Shown here: positions 8,307 through 16,785 of the stretch, piece after piece
Numbering within the stretch: the stretch's first letter is position 1
Layout of the letters: the number at the start of each line of letters is the position of its first letter
Assembly (NCBI RefSeq): GCF_018263925.1
Contig: NZ_JAEVHF010000023.1
Location: 1 to 64,000, forward strand
Direction of reading: 5' to 3'
Length of the DNA: 64,000 nucleotides
Origin: Kistimonas asteriae
GTDB taxonomy: Bacteria > Pseudomonadota > Gammaproteobacteria > Pseudomonadales > Endozoicomonadaceae
The notes under the pieces: model-generated
Seen by the model: the letters and a program-made list of their open reading frames with translations, nothing else
The model's database searches: none
Told to the model about the DNA's origin: nothing
Translations under genes and position numbers: made by a program

Positions 8307-8951
8307 ATGCCAAAACTGCTGATGCGATTTCTGACCGTCCTGCTGCTGATACCCTTGCTTGCTCAGGCAGGCGAAAAGTTTGAGGAGGGAAAGCACTATA
8401 TCCGCCTCAGTCAGCCTATTCCCACCAGTGACCCGGCCAAGGTAGAGGTCATGGAGGCGTTCTGGTACGGCTGCCCTCATTGCTACCAGCTGGAACCCTA
8501 TATTGAGCCCTGGGCCAGAACACTGGCTGATGATGTGAACTTCCGTAAAGTACCCGCGCTTTTTGGCAAGGAATGGAAAGTGCATGGACAATTGTATTAT
8601 ACCGTCCAGACGTTAGGGCTTGACGCCAATAAGGTGGATGCCGCCATTTTTCATAGCATTCACCAGGAAAATCGACGCCTGAACCAGCCGGATTCCATGG
8701 CAAAATTCCTCAAGCTTTATGACGTGTCCGAAGAGCAGTTCACCAAAGCCTACAATTCTTTTGGGGTACGTAATCAGTTACGGCAGGCGGATTCCCTGAT
8801 TCGTGGTGCACAGCTTACGGGCGTCCCTGCGCTGGTTGTGAATGGCAAATACCGTATTTCTGCCCGGGAAGCTGGCGGCGCCAAGGCCATGTTGGAAGTA
8901 GCTGATTTCCTGATCAAGAAAGAGCGTGAGGCGCTGAAGCCCAAGGGGTAA
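8307..8951 (+). CDS. dsbA: Thiol:disulfide interchange protein DsbA
   Basis: The 214-residue periplasmic oxidase has a signal peptide (cleavage after AQA, residue 21), the thioredoxin-type active site C56-P-H-C59 in FWYGCPHCYQLEP, and the cis-proline loop TGVPALVVNGKY. DsbA introduces disulfides into secreted proteins and is reoxidised by DsbB, which is not in the window. The length is normal for the gammaproteobacterial protein. The ATG follows GAAGAGTGAAAC. Confidence 0.95.
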   Translation: MPKLLMRFLTVLLLIPLLAQAGEKFEEGKHYIRLSQPIPTSDPAKVEVMEAFWYGCPHCYQLEPYIEPWARTLADDVNFRKVPALFGKEWKVHGQLYYTVQTLGLDANKVDAAIFHSIHQENRRLNQPDSMAKFLKLYDVSEEQFTKAYNSFGVRNQLRQADSLIRGAQLTGVPALVVNGKYRISAREAGGAKAMLEVADFLIKKEREALKPKG

Positions 8952-8987
8952 TTCAGCACCTGCTGGTGAGTCAGGCAAAGGCTGGGC

Positions 8988-9521
8988 TCACCCTTCGATA
9001 AGCTGCTCTACCGCCGTTTTGACATCCTTGGGGATGGCACGCATACGGGGCCATGAGAGCTTATGGTTCCCGTCATCATCCTCATCCATATGGGCCGTTT
9101 TGGCGCCACCGGTCTGTCGGTCGAGTACTCGTATGCTGAATTCCGGGGTTTGGCCGTCCGGTGTGTTGTCATCCAGCTTCAGGTAAACCGCCCAGGATTT
9201 ATCCTCTGACTCCCACTGGGGTTGTTCGAGCACCTGCAGGTGCTGAATGCTCTCGTTCAACTCTTCAAGCGCCTGACGCAGAGTCGCTGTTTCTTCCTGC
9301 TCACGTTTCAGTTTGCTTTTGAGCTGGGCTATGTCGTTCTGTTTGCTGCGGTTATCCTCCTGAAGGCGTTTGATCTGGGTTTTCAGACGCTTTGGGTTAT
9401 CCGCTTGAAGGATTTTGAATTCGCGAATCAGCTGGCGATTCTCTTCCCTGAGTTTGATGAGCTCACTGGCATCGGCCTGTTGTCCGGGGGCTGACGGTTC
9501 GCTCTGGCTAATCGATGTCAT
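8988..9521 (-). CDS. Coiled-coil protein of unknown function
   Basis: The 177-residue soluble protein has a charged coiled coil at about residues 18-105 (ELIKLREENRQLIREFKIL, LKSKLKREQEETATLRQAL). A small mixed domain follows (WAVYLKLDDNTP, EFSIRVLDRQTGG), ending with KDVKTAVEQLIEG. A longer reading frame begins 16 codons upstream, but the chosen ATG follows GGGAGAG at a good distance. The function is unknown. It is convergent with dsbA. Confidence 0.75.
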   Translation of the reverse strand: MTSISQSEPSAPGQQADASELIKLREENRQLIREFKILQADNPKRLKTQIKRLQEDNRSKQNDIAQLKSKLKREQEETATLRQALEELNESIQHLQVLEQPQWESEDKSWAVYLKLDDNTPDGQTPEFSIRVLDRQTGGAKTAHMDEDDDGNHKLSWPRMRAIPKDVKTAVEQLIEG

Positions 9522-9795
9522 GGTTCTCTCCCGAAAAAAGCCCGGAATTTTACCAAGATGTCTGAGCAATGCGTGTCAGGGAAAAACACAGTGGTTTTTT
9601 TGTGACACGTCATTTACAGGGCTGTGAATGTTCAGCCGTGGTCAGGCATAGTATGATCCTTCACCATGGCCGCGATCATTTTTCATCTGGAAACGTGACT
9701 GAGTATAGATCGTCGGAAGGCGGCTTGTCTGACGTATCGATGTTTGTACCAGGTAGGCCGCCCTAGACTAACAATAATGAGATGGTTGTTCTGGA

Positions 9796-10338
9796 ATGAA
9801 TCTGTATCTACGCTTTTTGACCCTCATCCTGCGAATTATTTTCTTTCGTCGTTCACATACCAGAAAACCCCTGGAAACCAGTATTCAGTCGTTTACCGTC
9901 TGCCCGCATGATTGCGATATCAACCTGCATTTGACCAATGCTCGCTATTTCAGCTTTATGGATCTGGGCAGAACCCTTCATATGGCGGAGTCCGGTTTGC
10001 TGAGGTTGACCCTGCAGAATCGGTGGAAACTAATCGCCAGTGCTCAGGAAATCGCTTACTTTCGTGAGTTGCCGCCGTTCCACCGGTTTCAGTTGCAGAC
10101 AACATTGTTGGGATGGGACAACAAATATTGCTATTTCGAGCAGCGTTTTGAAAGAAGTGGACGACTGTATTCGCTTGGGCATTCCCGGGTGGCTATTGTC
10201 GGTTCCGGCAAGGTACTTGACCCTGGGCAGGTGATGCGCACGCTGGATCCCGATTGCCAGATGGGTGAATTGCCTGATCAGATCAAGGCATGGAAGCAAA
10301 TGTTGTCGGTCAAACGTCAGGCATTATTCCGGGATTAA
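9796..10338 (+). CDS. Hotdog-fold thioesterase family protein
   Basis: The 180-residue product has an N-terminal hydrophobic anchor followed by a 4HBT-type hotdog domain. The segment CPHDCDINLHLTNARYFSFMDLGR corresponds to the catalytic helix region (usually D-x-x-x-H-x-N). Family members cleave acyl-CoA or acyl-ACP thioesters and are related to animal THEM6. Substrate unknown. It is a single gene without close partners. Confidence 0.75.
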   Translation: MNLYLRFLTLILRIIFFRRSHTRKPLETSIQSFTVCPHDCDINLHLTNARYFSFMDLGRTLHMAESGLLRLTLQNRWKLIASAQEIAYFRELPPFHRFQLQTTLLGWDNKYCYFEQRFERSGRLYSLGHSRVAIVGSGKVLDPGQVMRTLDPDCQMGELPDQIKAWKQMLSVKRQALFRD

Positions 10339-10428
10339 TCAAGTCATTTTGTGGTGGGAGGCTTCGTAATACCCCCTATATAGAGTCGGCTCACTATCTG
10401 CATTGCAAGCGTACAGGCGCTTAAGTAG

Positions 10429-10455
10429 CCCCTTCAATTTGCTAAATTGAAGGGG
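10429..10455. other. Perfect 12-bp inverted repeat between genes
   Basis: CCCCTTCAATTT is followed by a 3-base spacer and AAATTGAAGGGG. There is no T-run on either strand. It may be a terminator for the thioesterase gene or a protein-binding palindrome. Confidence 0.5.
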
Positions 10456-10533
10456 AGTGGTGAGTATTTCAGTTGTCAAATCAGTAGATAGAAGACCGGT
10501 TAATAACGAACCATCATCAAAGGATTGGTGTTT

Positions 10534-11091
10534 ATGAAGTTATTGATAGTGATGGTTCTTGTCACCGTTGCCGTTGTCGTTTTTTACAATAACGATCAGC
10601 CTGAAATCATTACTTATGATGGAATGGTCGGTGTGAATGTCTTTGAGGTGAGTGAGACTGACAACCATTTTCAATATGAACTGGAAGAAGATTTCCTGAC
10701 CCTCGATGCGGTCGCCGCAATGACGGGGAAGAATAGCGGTATCAGGGAAGGTGGTGCTTTATTGACAGTTCACTTATTGAGTCACCAGGCGGCAGATAAG
10801 TTTGCAGAAACGTATGGCCAGTCTGGGCATTGCCCTGCGCCTTTCTTTAATCAGCATGCAGACCAAAAGATCCTGATAGCGGCGAGTCCCGCTGTTGAAG
10901 CAAAAATTAGAGCCTGGGATTTACCAGATTACCAGCTGAGCAGTACGTGGGAAAACTTCACAGTGCGCGGGCAGTGCATAAAACGGTTGAAACAGGGCAA
11001 GCTTGATGGCGAGGAAGTGCAAATTCACGAGTCTTTTTTCAGCAACTGTCGTTTTATACTGGTGAATGAGCTGGAACACTCTCCTCATTAA
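10534..11091 (+). CDS. Membrane-anchored protein of unknown function
   Basis: The 185-residue product has one N-terminal hydrophobic segment (LLIVMVLVTVAVVVFY) and should be anchored in the inner membrane facing the periplasm. Three cysteines follow (GHCPAPF, GQCIKRL, SNCRFIL). The ATG is preferred over an upstream TTG because AAAGGA lies 9 nt before it. No family is recognised. Confidence 0.65.
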   Translation: MKLLIVMVLVTVAVVVFYNNDQPEIITYDGMVGVNVFEVSETDNHFQYELEEDFLTLDAVAAMTGKNSGIREGGALLTVHLLSHQAADKFAETYGQSGHCPAPFFNQHADQKILIAASPAVEAKIRAWDLPDYQLSSTWENFTVRGQCIKRLKQGKLDGEEVQIHESFFSNCRFILVNELEHSPH

Positions 11092-11111
11092 TCCATGAGG
11101 TGATTGCTTTT

Positions 11112-11139
11112 ACATGGGAAGAGTACACTCTTCCCATGT
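11112..11139. terminator. Bidirectional hairpin between convergent genes
   Basis: A perfect stem (ACATGGGAAGAGT / ACTCTTCCCATGT) lies between the rightward 10534 gene and the leftward ibpA. A partial T-rich tail follows on the plus strand. Confidence 0.65.
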
Positions 11140-11152
11140 TCGTTATTGCTTG

Positions 11153-11605
11153 TCAGGCGACGTCGTTTTCCAGCATTTGAGCCTGCCCGATCTTGATCTT
11201 GCGAGGCTTCATGGCTTCTGGAATTTCCCGCACGAGATCAATGTGCAATAAACCGTTTTCCAGGTTGGCGCCGGTTATTCTGACATGGTCGGCCAGCTGG
11301 AAGCGGCGTTCAAAATTACGCTCGGCGATGCCTTGGTAGAGGTATTTGTTATCAGACTTTTCACTTTCTTTCTTGCCTTTGACCAACAGAACATTTTCCC
11401 GGCTTTCGATGTCCAGTTCGTCGTCTGTGAACCCGGCGACAGCCATGGTGATGCGGTAGTCGTTCTCGCCCAGTAGTTCGATATTGTAGGGGGGATAACC
11501 GTTCTGATTGCCGGATGTATTCAGGTTTTCCAGCAGGCTGGCAATACGGTCGAAACCAATGGCGGAGCGGTACAGGGGGGACAGGTCAAAATCCAGAGTA
11601 CGCAT
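11153..11605 (-). CDS. ibpA: Small heat-shock protein IbpA/Hsp20
   Basis: The 150-residue alpha-crystallin chaperone is very close to enterobacterial IbpA (FDLSPLYRSAIGFDRI, NGYPPYNIEL, YLYQGIAERNFERRFQLAD, then the IPEAMKPRKIKI tail with its IxI-type motif). It binds unfolding proteins at high temperature and holds them for DnaK/ClpB. A longer frame starts 28 codons upstream, but that region is the 5' leader. The chosen ATG follows GAGGA, which is sequestered in an RNA hairpin (see leader entry). Confidence 0.95.
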   Translation of the reverse strand: MRTLDFDLSPLYRSAIGFDRIASLLENLNTSGNQNGYPPYNIELLGENDYRITMAVAGFTDDELDIESRENVLLVKGKKESEKSDNKYLYQGIAERNFERRFQLADHVRITGANLENGLLHIDLVREIPEAMKPRKIKIGQAQMLENDVA

Positions 11606-11695
11606 AGTGATATCCTCATAATGAGCAATATATGACAAATGTCGCCTTCCTTTCAGGACAGGCGTTAACAGCAGTTCTCTCTTGAGCAACCGCTG
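11606..11695 (-). promoter_or_regulatory. ROSE-type RNA thermometer in ibpA leader
   Basis: The roughly 90-nt leader can fold into three hairpins. The first pairs AACAGC-GGTT with AACTGCTGTT, the second pairs CGCCT with AGGCG around TCC/GGA. The third, at 11610-11631, pairs ATATTGCTCA with TGAGGATAT and encloses the Shine-Dalgarno sequence. In this last helix the G of TTGCT bulges opposite the AGGA, the hallmark of ROSE elements that melt at heat-shock temperature. Seen in sequence; function inferred. Confidence 0.75.
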
Positions 11696-11704
11696 TTACT
11701 CTAT

Positions 11705-11730
11705 ATGAGGGCACACCCAATGCTTTCAAG
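11705..11730 (-). promoter_or_regulatory. Sigma-32 heat-shock promoter of ibpA
   Basis: On the minus strand CTTGAA (-35, 11725-11730) is separated by 14 bases from CCTCAT-ATA (-10, 11705-11710). This is close to the RpoH consensus CTTGAA-N13/14-CCCCATnT. The predicted transcript start is near 11695. Confidence 0.78.
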
Positions 11731-11748
11731 TCAGGAAGATAAAAAATA

Positions 11749-12273
11749 TCAGCTTTCTGGATTGTCGCTGTGAAGCGCGAGTTCCATATCCATCATCCGG
11801 TCACCATCAAAAATATAGCGGCCTGTGAATGACTGGTTTGAGAGCATCACGGGTATCCAGTACTGGTCGTCTTCCCACATTTCGTCGTAGGGGATGGCAT
11901 CCAGGTCTGCCCATAAGGGTTCGGCTTCTTCGGTTTCTGTGATGACGCCGTCATAGTCGGTTGCTGTGAAAACATGCACGTGTATGGAATAACCATCGAT
12001 GAACTGAAAGCAGTTATCGCCGTGGTAGCGGATATTCTTTGGTGTGATACACAGCTCTTCCTGCATTTCCCGAATAGCGCAGGCTTCAATGGTTTCTCCA
12101 GCTTCCAGCTTGCCGCCCGGGCCATTGATCTTGCCGGCACCCAGCCCCCGCTTTTTTCGAATCAGCAGGATCCGTCCTTCCTGAATGACAAACAGCAGGG
12201 TAGCAGGATCGGCTGCCTGCCAATTCTGCCAGTCGATGTCACAGACCCTGTGGGGAATGGTGGTGGTTTCCAT
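11749..12273 (-). CDS. MTH1-like Nudix hydrolase (8-oxo-dGTPase type)
   Basis: The 174-residue product has a complete Nudix box, GGKLEAGETIEACAIREMQEELCI region (GX5EX7REUXEEXGU pattern, last G replaced by C). The preceding INGPGGKLE and the order of elements are closer to animal MTH1/NUDT1 than to bacterial MutT. Such enzymes hydrolyse oxidised purine nucleotides and prevent mutagenesis. It stands alone upstream of ibpA; substrate preference is inferred from family only. Confidence 0.82.
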   Translation of the reverse strand: METTTIPHRVCDIDWQNWQAADPATLLFVIQEGRILLIRKKRGLGAGKINGPGGKLEAGETIEACAIREMQEELCITPKNIRYHGDNCFQFIDGYSIHVHVFTATDYDGVITETEEAEPLWADLDAIPYDEMWEDDQYWIPVMLSNQSFTGRYIFDGDRMMDMELALHSDNPES

Positions 12274-12326
12274 GGTGCCTTGCCCGCCAGTTAAAAGTCG
12301 CCACTATAGCGGGCAAAGTCAGAGAA

Positions 12327-13850
12327 TCATAATGGGTGGGAAGTACTTCTTTCAGGGTATGGGTACAGTTCCGCCAAGCTGATGGATTGTCCGTTGACAG
12401 TCACTTGTCGGGCATGGTGCCGTTTGAGCTGGCGGGGTTCCCTGACGCCGCAGGCATTGGCAATCAGCTCCACATCATGCACCAGGTTGTTGTGGTAATG
12501 GGCGACACGGGTGGCCTTGTCTTCGGGTACCAGGCCGCGCTGCAGTTTTGGGTCATGGGTGGTAATACCCGTCGGGCAGCTATTGCTGTTGCACTGCATG
12601 GCCTGTATGCATCCCAGTGCCATCATGAAGCCGCGGGCTGATACCACGAAATCAGCGCCCATGCACAGCGCCCAGGCGATATCCGACGGGTTGATCAGCT
12701 TGCCAGAGGCGATAACCCTTATGCGTTCCCGTAAACCGTGCTGTATCAGGGTATTGGTCACTTCAGGCAGGCTTTCTCGCAGTGGTAAGCCGACATCGTC
12801 CATCAGGGCCATGGGAGCAGCTCCAGTGCCGCCATCGGCACTGTCGATGGTCATGAAGTCAGGGGCTGATTCAATACCGCGTTGATGAATGGTCTTGCAT
12901 AATATTTTGAGCCACTGGGTATCGCCTAACGCAAACTTGATACCGACGGGTTTGCCGGTAATAGAGCGGACATGGTGAATCATATCCAGCAGTTCTGTAC
13001 ATGAATGAACTTCTGGATGGCGGTTGGGGCTGATGGAGTCCTGACCGACAGGAATCAGACGAATCGAAGCAATCTCTTCCGAGACCTTGTTTCCCGGCAG
13101 AATGCCACCTTTTCCCGGTTTGGCGCCCTGACTGAGTTTAATTTCAAACATTCTGACCCGGGCGTGTGACGCAATATCACTTAATCGTTCATCATCCAGT
13201 TTGCCTTGTTCATCACGGACACCATACTTGGCGGTACCGATTTGAAAGACTAGGTCACAGTTGCCTTCCAGGTGATAGGGTGAAAGTCCGCCTTCACCGG
13301 TATTTAACCAACAATGGGATTGTTTGGCACCAAGCGATAATGCGGTGACGGCAGGGGCGGAAAGGGCGCCAAAGCTCATGCCGGAAATATTGAACAGGGA
13401 TTTGGGACGATACGGTTTACGGCAGTTTGGACCGATCAGCACAACCGACGCTTCGTGAGCTTCCTGGGTCAGGGGCGGAAAAGGGTTGTTCAGGAACATG
13501 ACGCTGCCGGGTTCCCGTATTGTTTTGGTGGAGCCGAAGGCAACGGTTCGGTCGATATTTTTGGCTGCTCGATAAACCCAGGCACGTTGAGCGCGATTAA
13601 AGGGCATTTCTTCCCGGTCGCCGGCAAAGAAATATTGCCGGAAGAATTCGCCCAGATGTTCAAACAGGTAGCGGAAACGTCCCAGCACCGGGTAGTTTCT
13701 TCGAATCGTATGCTCTGTCTGGTTCTTGTCTATGAAATAGGCAATGGCAATGGCAACGATTCCTGCACCCAACGCCAGAATGAGCAACGAAGCAATGACC
13801 TGCAATATTGTTGATAACGCAGAGGCATATTCATGATTCAGCAGTTCCAT
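12327..13850 (-). CDS. FMN-binding glutamate synthase family protein
   Basis: The 507-residue product has one N-terminal membrane helix (ALSTILQVIASLLILALG) and then the GltB-type FMN and iron-sulfur region: ISGMSFGALSAPAV, TGEGGLSPYH, GAKPGKGGILPG, TIDSADGGTGAAP, GADFVVSARGFMMALGC. The cysteine pattern CIQAMQCNSNSC fits the 3Fe-4S ligand set. It lacks the glutaminase domain, so it is not a classical glutamate synthase; true substrate unknown. The ATG is preferred to an upstream GTG because GGAG lies 9 nt before it. Confidence 0.85.
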   Translation of the reverse strand: MELLNHEYASALSTILQVIASLLILALGAGIVAIAIAYFIDKNQTEHTIRRNYPVLGRFRYLFEHLGEFFRQYFFAGDREEMPFNRAQRAWVYRAAKNIDRTVAFGSTKTIREPGSVMFLNNPFPPLTQEAHEASVVLIGPNCRKPYRPKSLFNISGMSFGALSAPAVTALSLGAKQSHCWLNTGEGGLSPYHLEGNCDLVFQIGTAKYGVRDEQGKLDDERLSDIASHARVRMFEIKLSQGAKPGKGGILPGNKVSEEIASIRLIPVGQDSISPNRHPEVHSCTELLDMIHHVRSITGKPVGIKFALGDTQWLKILCKTIHQRGIESAPDFMTIDSADGGTGAAPMALMDDVGLPLRESLPEVTNTLIQHGLRERIRVIASGKLINPSDIAWALCMGADFVVSARGFMMALGCIQAMQCNSNSCPTGITTHDPKLQRGLVPEDKATRVAHYHNNLVHDVELIANACGVREPRQLKRHHARQVTVNGQSISLAELYPYPERSTSHPL

Positions 13851-13931
13851 GCTTTTCAGCTCCACTATCCTGTGAGTGATTATGTGAACAGTATAGAAGG
13901 ATTATATGGAGAAAGTGCTTTGGGTAATTTT

Positions 13932-13961
13932 GAGGTCAGTTGGGTCTAACCCACTGACCTC
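13932..13961 (-). terminator. Hairpin downstream of secreted orphan gene
   Basis: A 13-bp stem with one bulge (GAGGTCAG..TGGGT / ACCCA..CTGACCTC) lies directly beyond the stop codon at 13968. There is no T-run, so it may stabilise the mRNA end or be Rho-assisted. Confidence 0.5.
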
Positions 13962-13967
13962 GCGCTC

Positions 13968-15422
13968 TTACAGTGTGCTTATTTGTTCAATCGTGATGCT
14001 GTCCTCATTTTTCTCTGTCTGCAAAAGAATGTCATAACCTTCAAGTTTCACGGAGACAGAATGCATCTCGGCGATAACTTCAGCCGTATTGGCCAGGGCC
14101 TTGAAACTAACAGGCTTGTCGCTCTGCAATTCACCACTTTTGTATTTTGCTTTTATTAAGTCCATTGACTGAATGTAGATGTCAATGAACAGCTCAAAGC
14201 TATGCTGGAAACTCCCTCCAGCCTCAAAGAGATTGACAAATACTGCTGGCAAGTAGGTGGGAGTTTTTGGCGGATAACCGACAAGTTTGTCTGTGTATAT
14301 CTCTCTGAGCGTTTTTTGTTGGTTTGTACTGAGTCTGTTATAGGCATCATGGAGCTGATCTGCTTGATCAGGGGTGTGAATTCTTAGCAATGAAGCCAGA
14401 CCACCATAGACCATAAGGTCGTTAACAGGAATATTGGGTAAGTTTAAGGCTCTGGCCCGATAAGTAAGATAATTTTTTAATAGTTCCCGTGCGATAACGG
14501 CACGAGGTTGCCATTTCAACTGATTAAACAGTGAGTTAGTCAGCAAGTGCCATTGCATAATGGTGTTCTGCGCTTCAGCTTTATTCAGGTAGTAACTGCC
14601 TTCCGGGATTGTCGGATTCACCCAGAATCCGCTGATATCAATCAGCCAGACCATAAACCAGAAATTGAATGTGTCTCGCGATAACGCAGGATTAGCCTGT
14701 TTTTGCTGGAGACCATCTATCAGGCGGTAAAACATCGTTCTACTGCCTTCTGCATAAAGCATGTGCCGAAAATGGCTGTCAGGTAGAAATGCAGCAAGAA
14801 GTAGTGCCCGCTGCTCCGCGGGCAGTGTATCCAGCAGTGGATAGATGGTTGTGTCATGGTTGGCTGTGGCCCACAATAACTCCATGCCATCCTGGGGTAC
14901 GGAACCTAAGCCTTTGCTGTCCCATACTTGTTGTGCTCGATCATGGGCAAAACGTGTGCGAGCAACAGCACTAATAATGGTTACCGCTCTTAGCGTGGCA
15001 TAACGATCCTCAGAGAGAGCCCTGGGGTTGAACCAGCGAGACAGGACATCAAACGTTTGTCGGTCCAGTACAGGTCTATCATAGTTATCCTCCCTTTGTG
15101 GTTTAGTGAAATATTGATAGCTTGCTTCACTGCCCTCACGTAATAAGGCCAGATTATGCAATCGGTTCAGTAAGCGAATGACCTCTTTTTCAAGCGGATA
15201 ATAGCCAGCAGAGGGTACGTTGTCAGGTGAACGATGTTCCGTCTTTTCCAGCCAGAGTATTTGACTGAATTCTTGAGAACTGAGTTCCAGCGTTATTCCA
15301 AAGTGTTGTTCAATATAGTCCTGAAGCGTTTGTTCCTGTAAAGGCGAGGTATGACCTATCGGCATGAACAGGAAGCCTATCAGGCAAGTAAAAATAACGG
15401 ACCATCTGCGTTCTGTTTGCAT
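13968..15422 (-). CDS. Secreted helical protein of unknown function
   Basis: The 484-residue product has a signal peptide (MQTERRWSVIFTCLIGFLFM, cleavage near GHTS). The mature part is rich in predicted helices with many aromatic residues (FNFWFMVWLIDISGFWVNP). No repeat, catalytic motif or lipobox is visible. It stands alone between a hairpin terminator and a HAD phosphatase gene. I do not recognise the family. Confidence 0.7.
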   Translation of the reverse strand: MQTERRWSVIFTCLIGFLFMPIGHTSPLQEQTLQDYIEQHFGITLELSSQEFSQILWLEKTEHRSPDNVPSAGYYPLEKEVIRLLNRLHNLALLREGSEASYQYFTKPQREDNYDRPVLDRQTFDVLSRWFNPRALSEDRYATLRAVTIISAVARTRFAHDRAQQVWDSKGLGSVPQDGMELLWATANHDTTIYPLLDTLPAEQRALLLAAFLPDSHFRHMLYAEGSRTMFYRLIDGLQQKQANPALSRDTFNFWFMVWLIDISGFWVNPTIPEGSYYLNKAEAQNTIMQWHLLTNSLFNQLKWQPRAVIARELLKNYLTYRARALNLPNIPVNDLMVYGGLASLLRIHTPDQADQLHDAYNRLSTNQQKTLREIYTDKLVGYPPKTPTYLPAVFVNLFEAGGSFQHSFELFIDIYIQSMDLIKAKYKSGELQSDKPVSFKALANTAEVIAEMHSVSVKLEGYDILLQTEKNEDSITIEQISTL

Positions 15423-15593
15423 AGGGAGTCGCTGCTCTGGTTTTTGGCCTCTTCATGAGGCGCAGGTGGATCAATCACGCAACCACCCTGACGAGATATG
15501 TATTTATCTATGGAGGCTATCCCTTAAGCGCTATCAGGGGATGCGTCGGGGCGGAAGTAAGGTATAGACGTTGATAACTCTCTGTTCCAGCCG

Positions 15594-16247
15594 CTACTGA
15601 AACGGCTGGTCAAGAAAGGAATGAACGGTAGGAAATGATCGGTGAAATTGCTGGTTTCGGTTCCAGTCATGGCTGAGGCCGATAATCTGGGTGATGCCAG
15701 CACGTATGGCGGCAGTAATACCGGCATCGGTGTCTTCAAAGACGAGAGCCTCAGCGGGGGAGAGGTGCATCTGCTGGCAGGCCATGCGGTAGCTGTCCGG
15801 GGCGGGCTTGGGGTTGAGAATATCATCACCGCAGACCAGGGTCTGAAAGCAATCCATCAGGTTGAAACGCTTTAACACAGCTTCGACGATAATGCGTGAT
15901 TCACTGGTCACGAGGGCAAGAGGATGCCCGTGTTCGTGCAGGCGATGCACAAAGTCTTCCGCACCGGTTGTCATGGCAACTTGGGTGTGCAATAGCGTCT
16001 GGTAATGATCATGGAAGTATTCGGCAAGAATGCCCTGGCGAGCCTGAATGCCCGCGCGCACCATCAGCTGCTCTTCTACTGTGCGCCATGGATGCCCCAA
16101 TAGCTCGGCATACCAGCGGTCGCGCCAGGTGCCGCCAGCATGTTCAACCGCATAACCCAGCGCTTCGGCTTTCAGGGGTTCGCTGTTGACCAGGGTGCCG
16201 TCAAAATCAAACAGGACGGCTGAGAAATCCTTTTCTATATACCGCAT
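15594..16247 (-). CDS. HAD-superfamily phosphatase (beta-phosphoglucomutase-like)
   Basis: The 217-residue product has HAD motif I LFDFDGTLVNSEP (nucleophile Asp in DFDGT), motif II LVTSES, lysine in motif III (NPKPAPDSY) and motif IV VFEDTDAGI. A helical cap sits between motifs I and II. Relatives include YieH/YcjU-type sugar phosphatases and phosphoglucomutases acting in the cytoplasm. The exact substrate cannot be assigned. Confidence 0.85.
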   Translation of the reverse strand: MRYIEKDFSAVLFDFDGTLVNSEPLKAEALGYAVEHAGGTWRDRWYAELLGHPWRTVEEQLMVRAGIQARQGILAEYFHDHYQTLLHTQVAMTTGAEDFVHRLHEHGHPLALVTSESRIIVEAVLKRFNLMDCFQTLVCGDDILNPKPAPDSYRMACQQMHLSPAEALVFEDTDAGITAAIRAGITQIIGLSHDWNRNQQFHRSFPTVHSFLDQPFQ

Positions 16248-16321
16248 TGTCCGTCTTGTGTCCGGTGCGGCCTGGAAACACCTGAAAGGTCTGTGCTGTC
16301 AGGAGTTTGACCGCTTATTAA

Positions 16322-16627
16322 TCACTGGTACAGGTGCATGTAGACCTGTTCACTTTCCTGACCGTCGGGGGTTTTGACTGAAATATTCAGCGTATGGCCG
16401 GAATTGATATTCAGCCGGGCGATGCCGTCACGGGTGGTTTCACCCTCCGCAATCGTCAGGCCGTTTTCGCTTCTGACGATAATATGGGCCTTATGGATCT
16501 TCCGCCCCTGATAGGCTACGGAGACGATAAGCTGGTCGAAGGTACTGGCTGACTTGACGACCAGTTCATCAGCAATGACGCTGCTGGTGAGAGCTGTCAT
16601 CAGCAGCATGGATACAATCTGGCGCAT
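16322..16627 (-). CDS. Small periplasmic protein of unknown function
   Basis: The 101-residue product has a signal peptide (MRQIVSMLLMTALTSSVIA-DEL). The rest looks like a single Ig-like beta sandwich (LIVSVAYQGRKIHKAHIIV, IAEGETTRDGIARLNINSG). The start follows GGGAGG by 7 nt; six upstream codons are dismissed. Function unknown. Confidence 0.7.
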   Translation of the reverse strand: MRQIVSMLLMTALTSSVIADELVVKSASTFDQLIVSVAYQGRKIHKAHIIVRSENGLTIAEGETTRDGIARLNINSGHTLNISVKTPDGQESEQVYMHLYQ

Positions 16628-16744
16628 TGACAAACCTCCCTGCACAGCAATGCGTTTATTACCAGTTTAGGTGCTGGCACAGGGAGGTTTTTGGCAGATG
16701 GGTTAAAGAATTATTGAGGAATGTGAAAGGGGGCAGAATGCGTG

Positions 16745-16772
16745 CCAGATCGTCGAAAAAACGACGATCTGG
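16745..16772. terminator. Perfect 11-bp hairpin downstream of lpxL
   Basis: CCAGATCGTCG, an A6 loop and CGACGATCTGG lie just past the lpxL stop codon. There is no T-run; it may be a terminator or an mRNA stabiliser. Confidence 0.5.
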
Positions 16773-16785
16773 AGGTTGGCCACGA

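Noticed and set aside
8214..8591. A 125-codon minus-strand frame over dsbA
   Set aside because: It is antisense to a clear dsbA gene and has no protein features.
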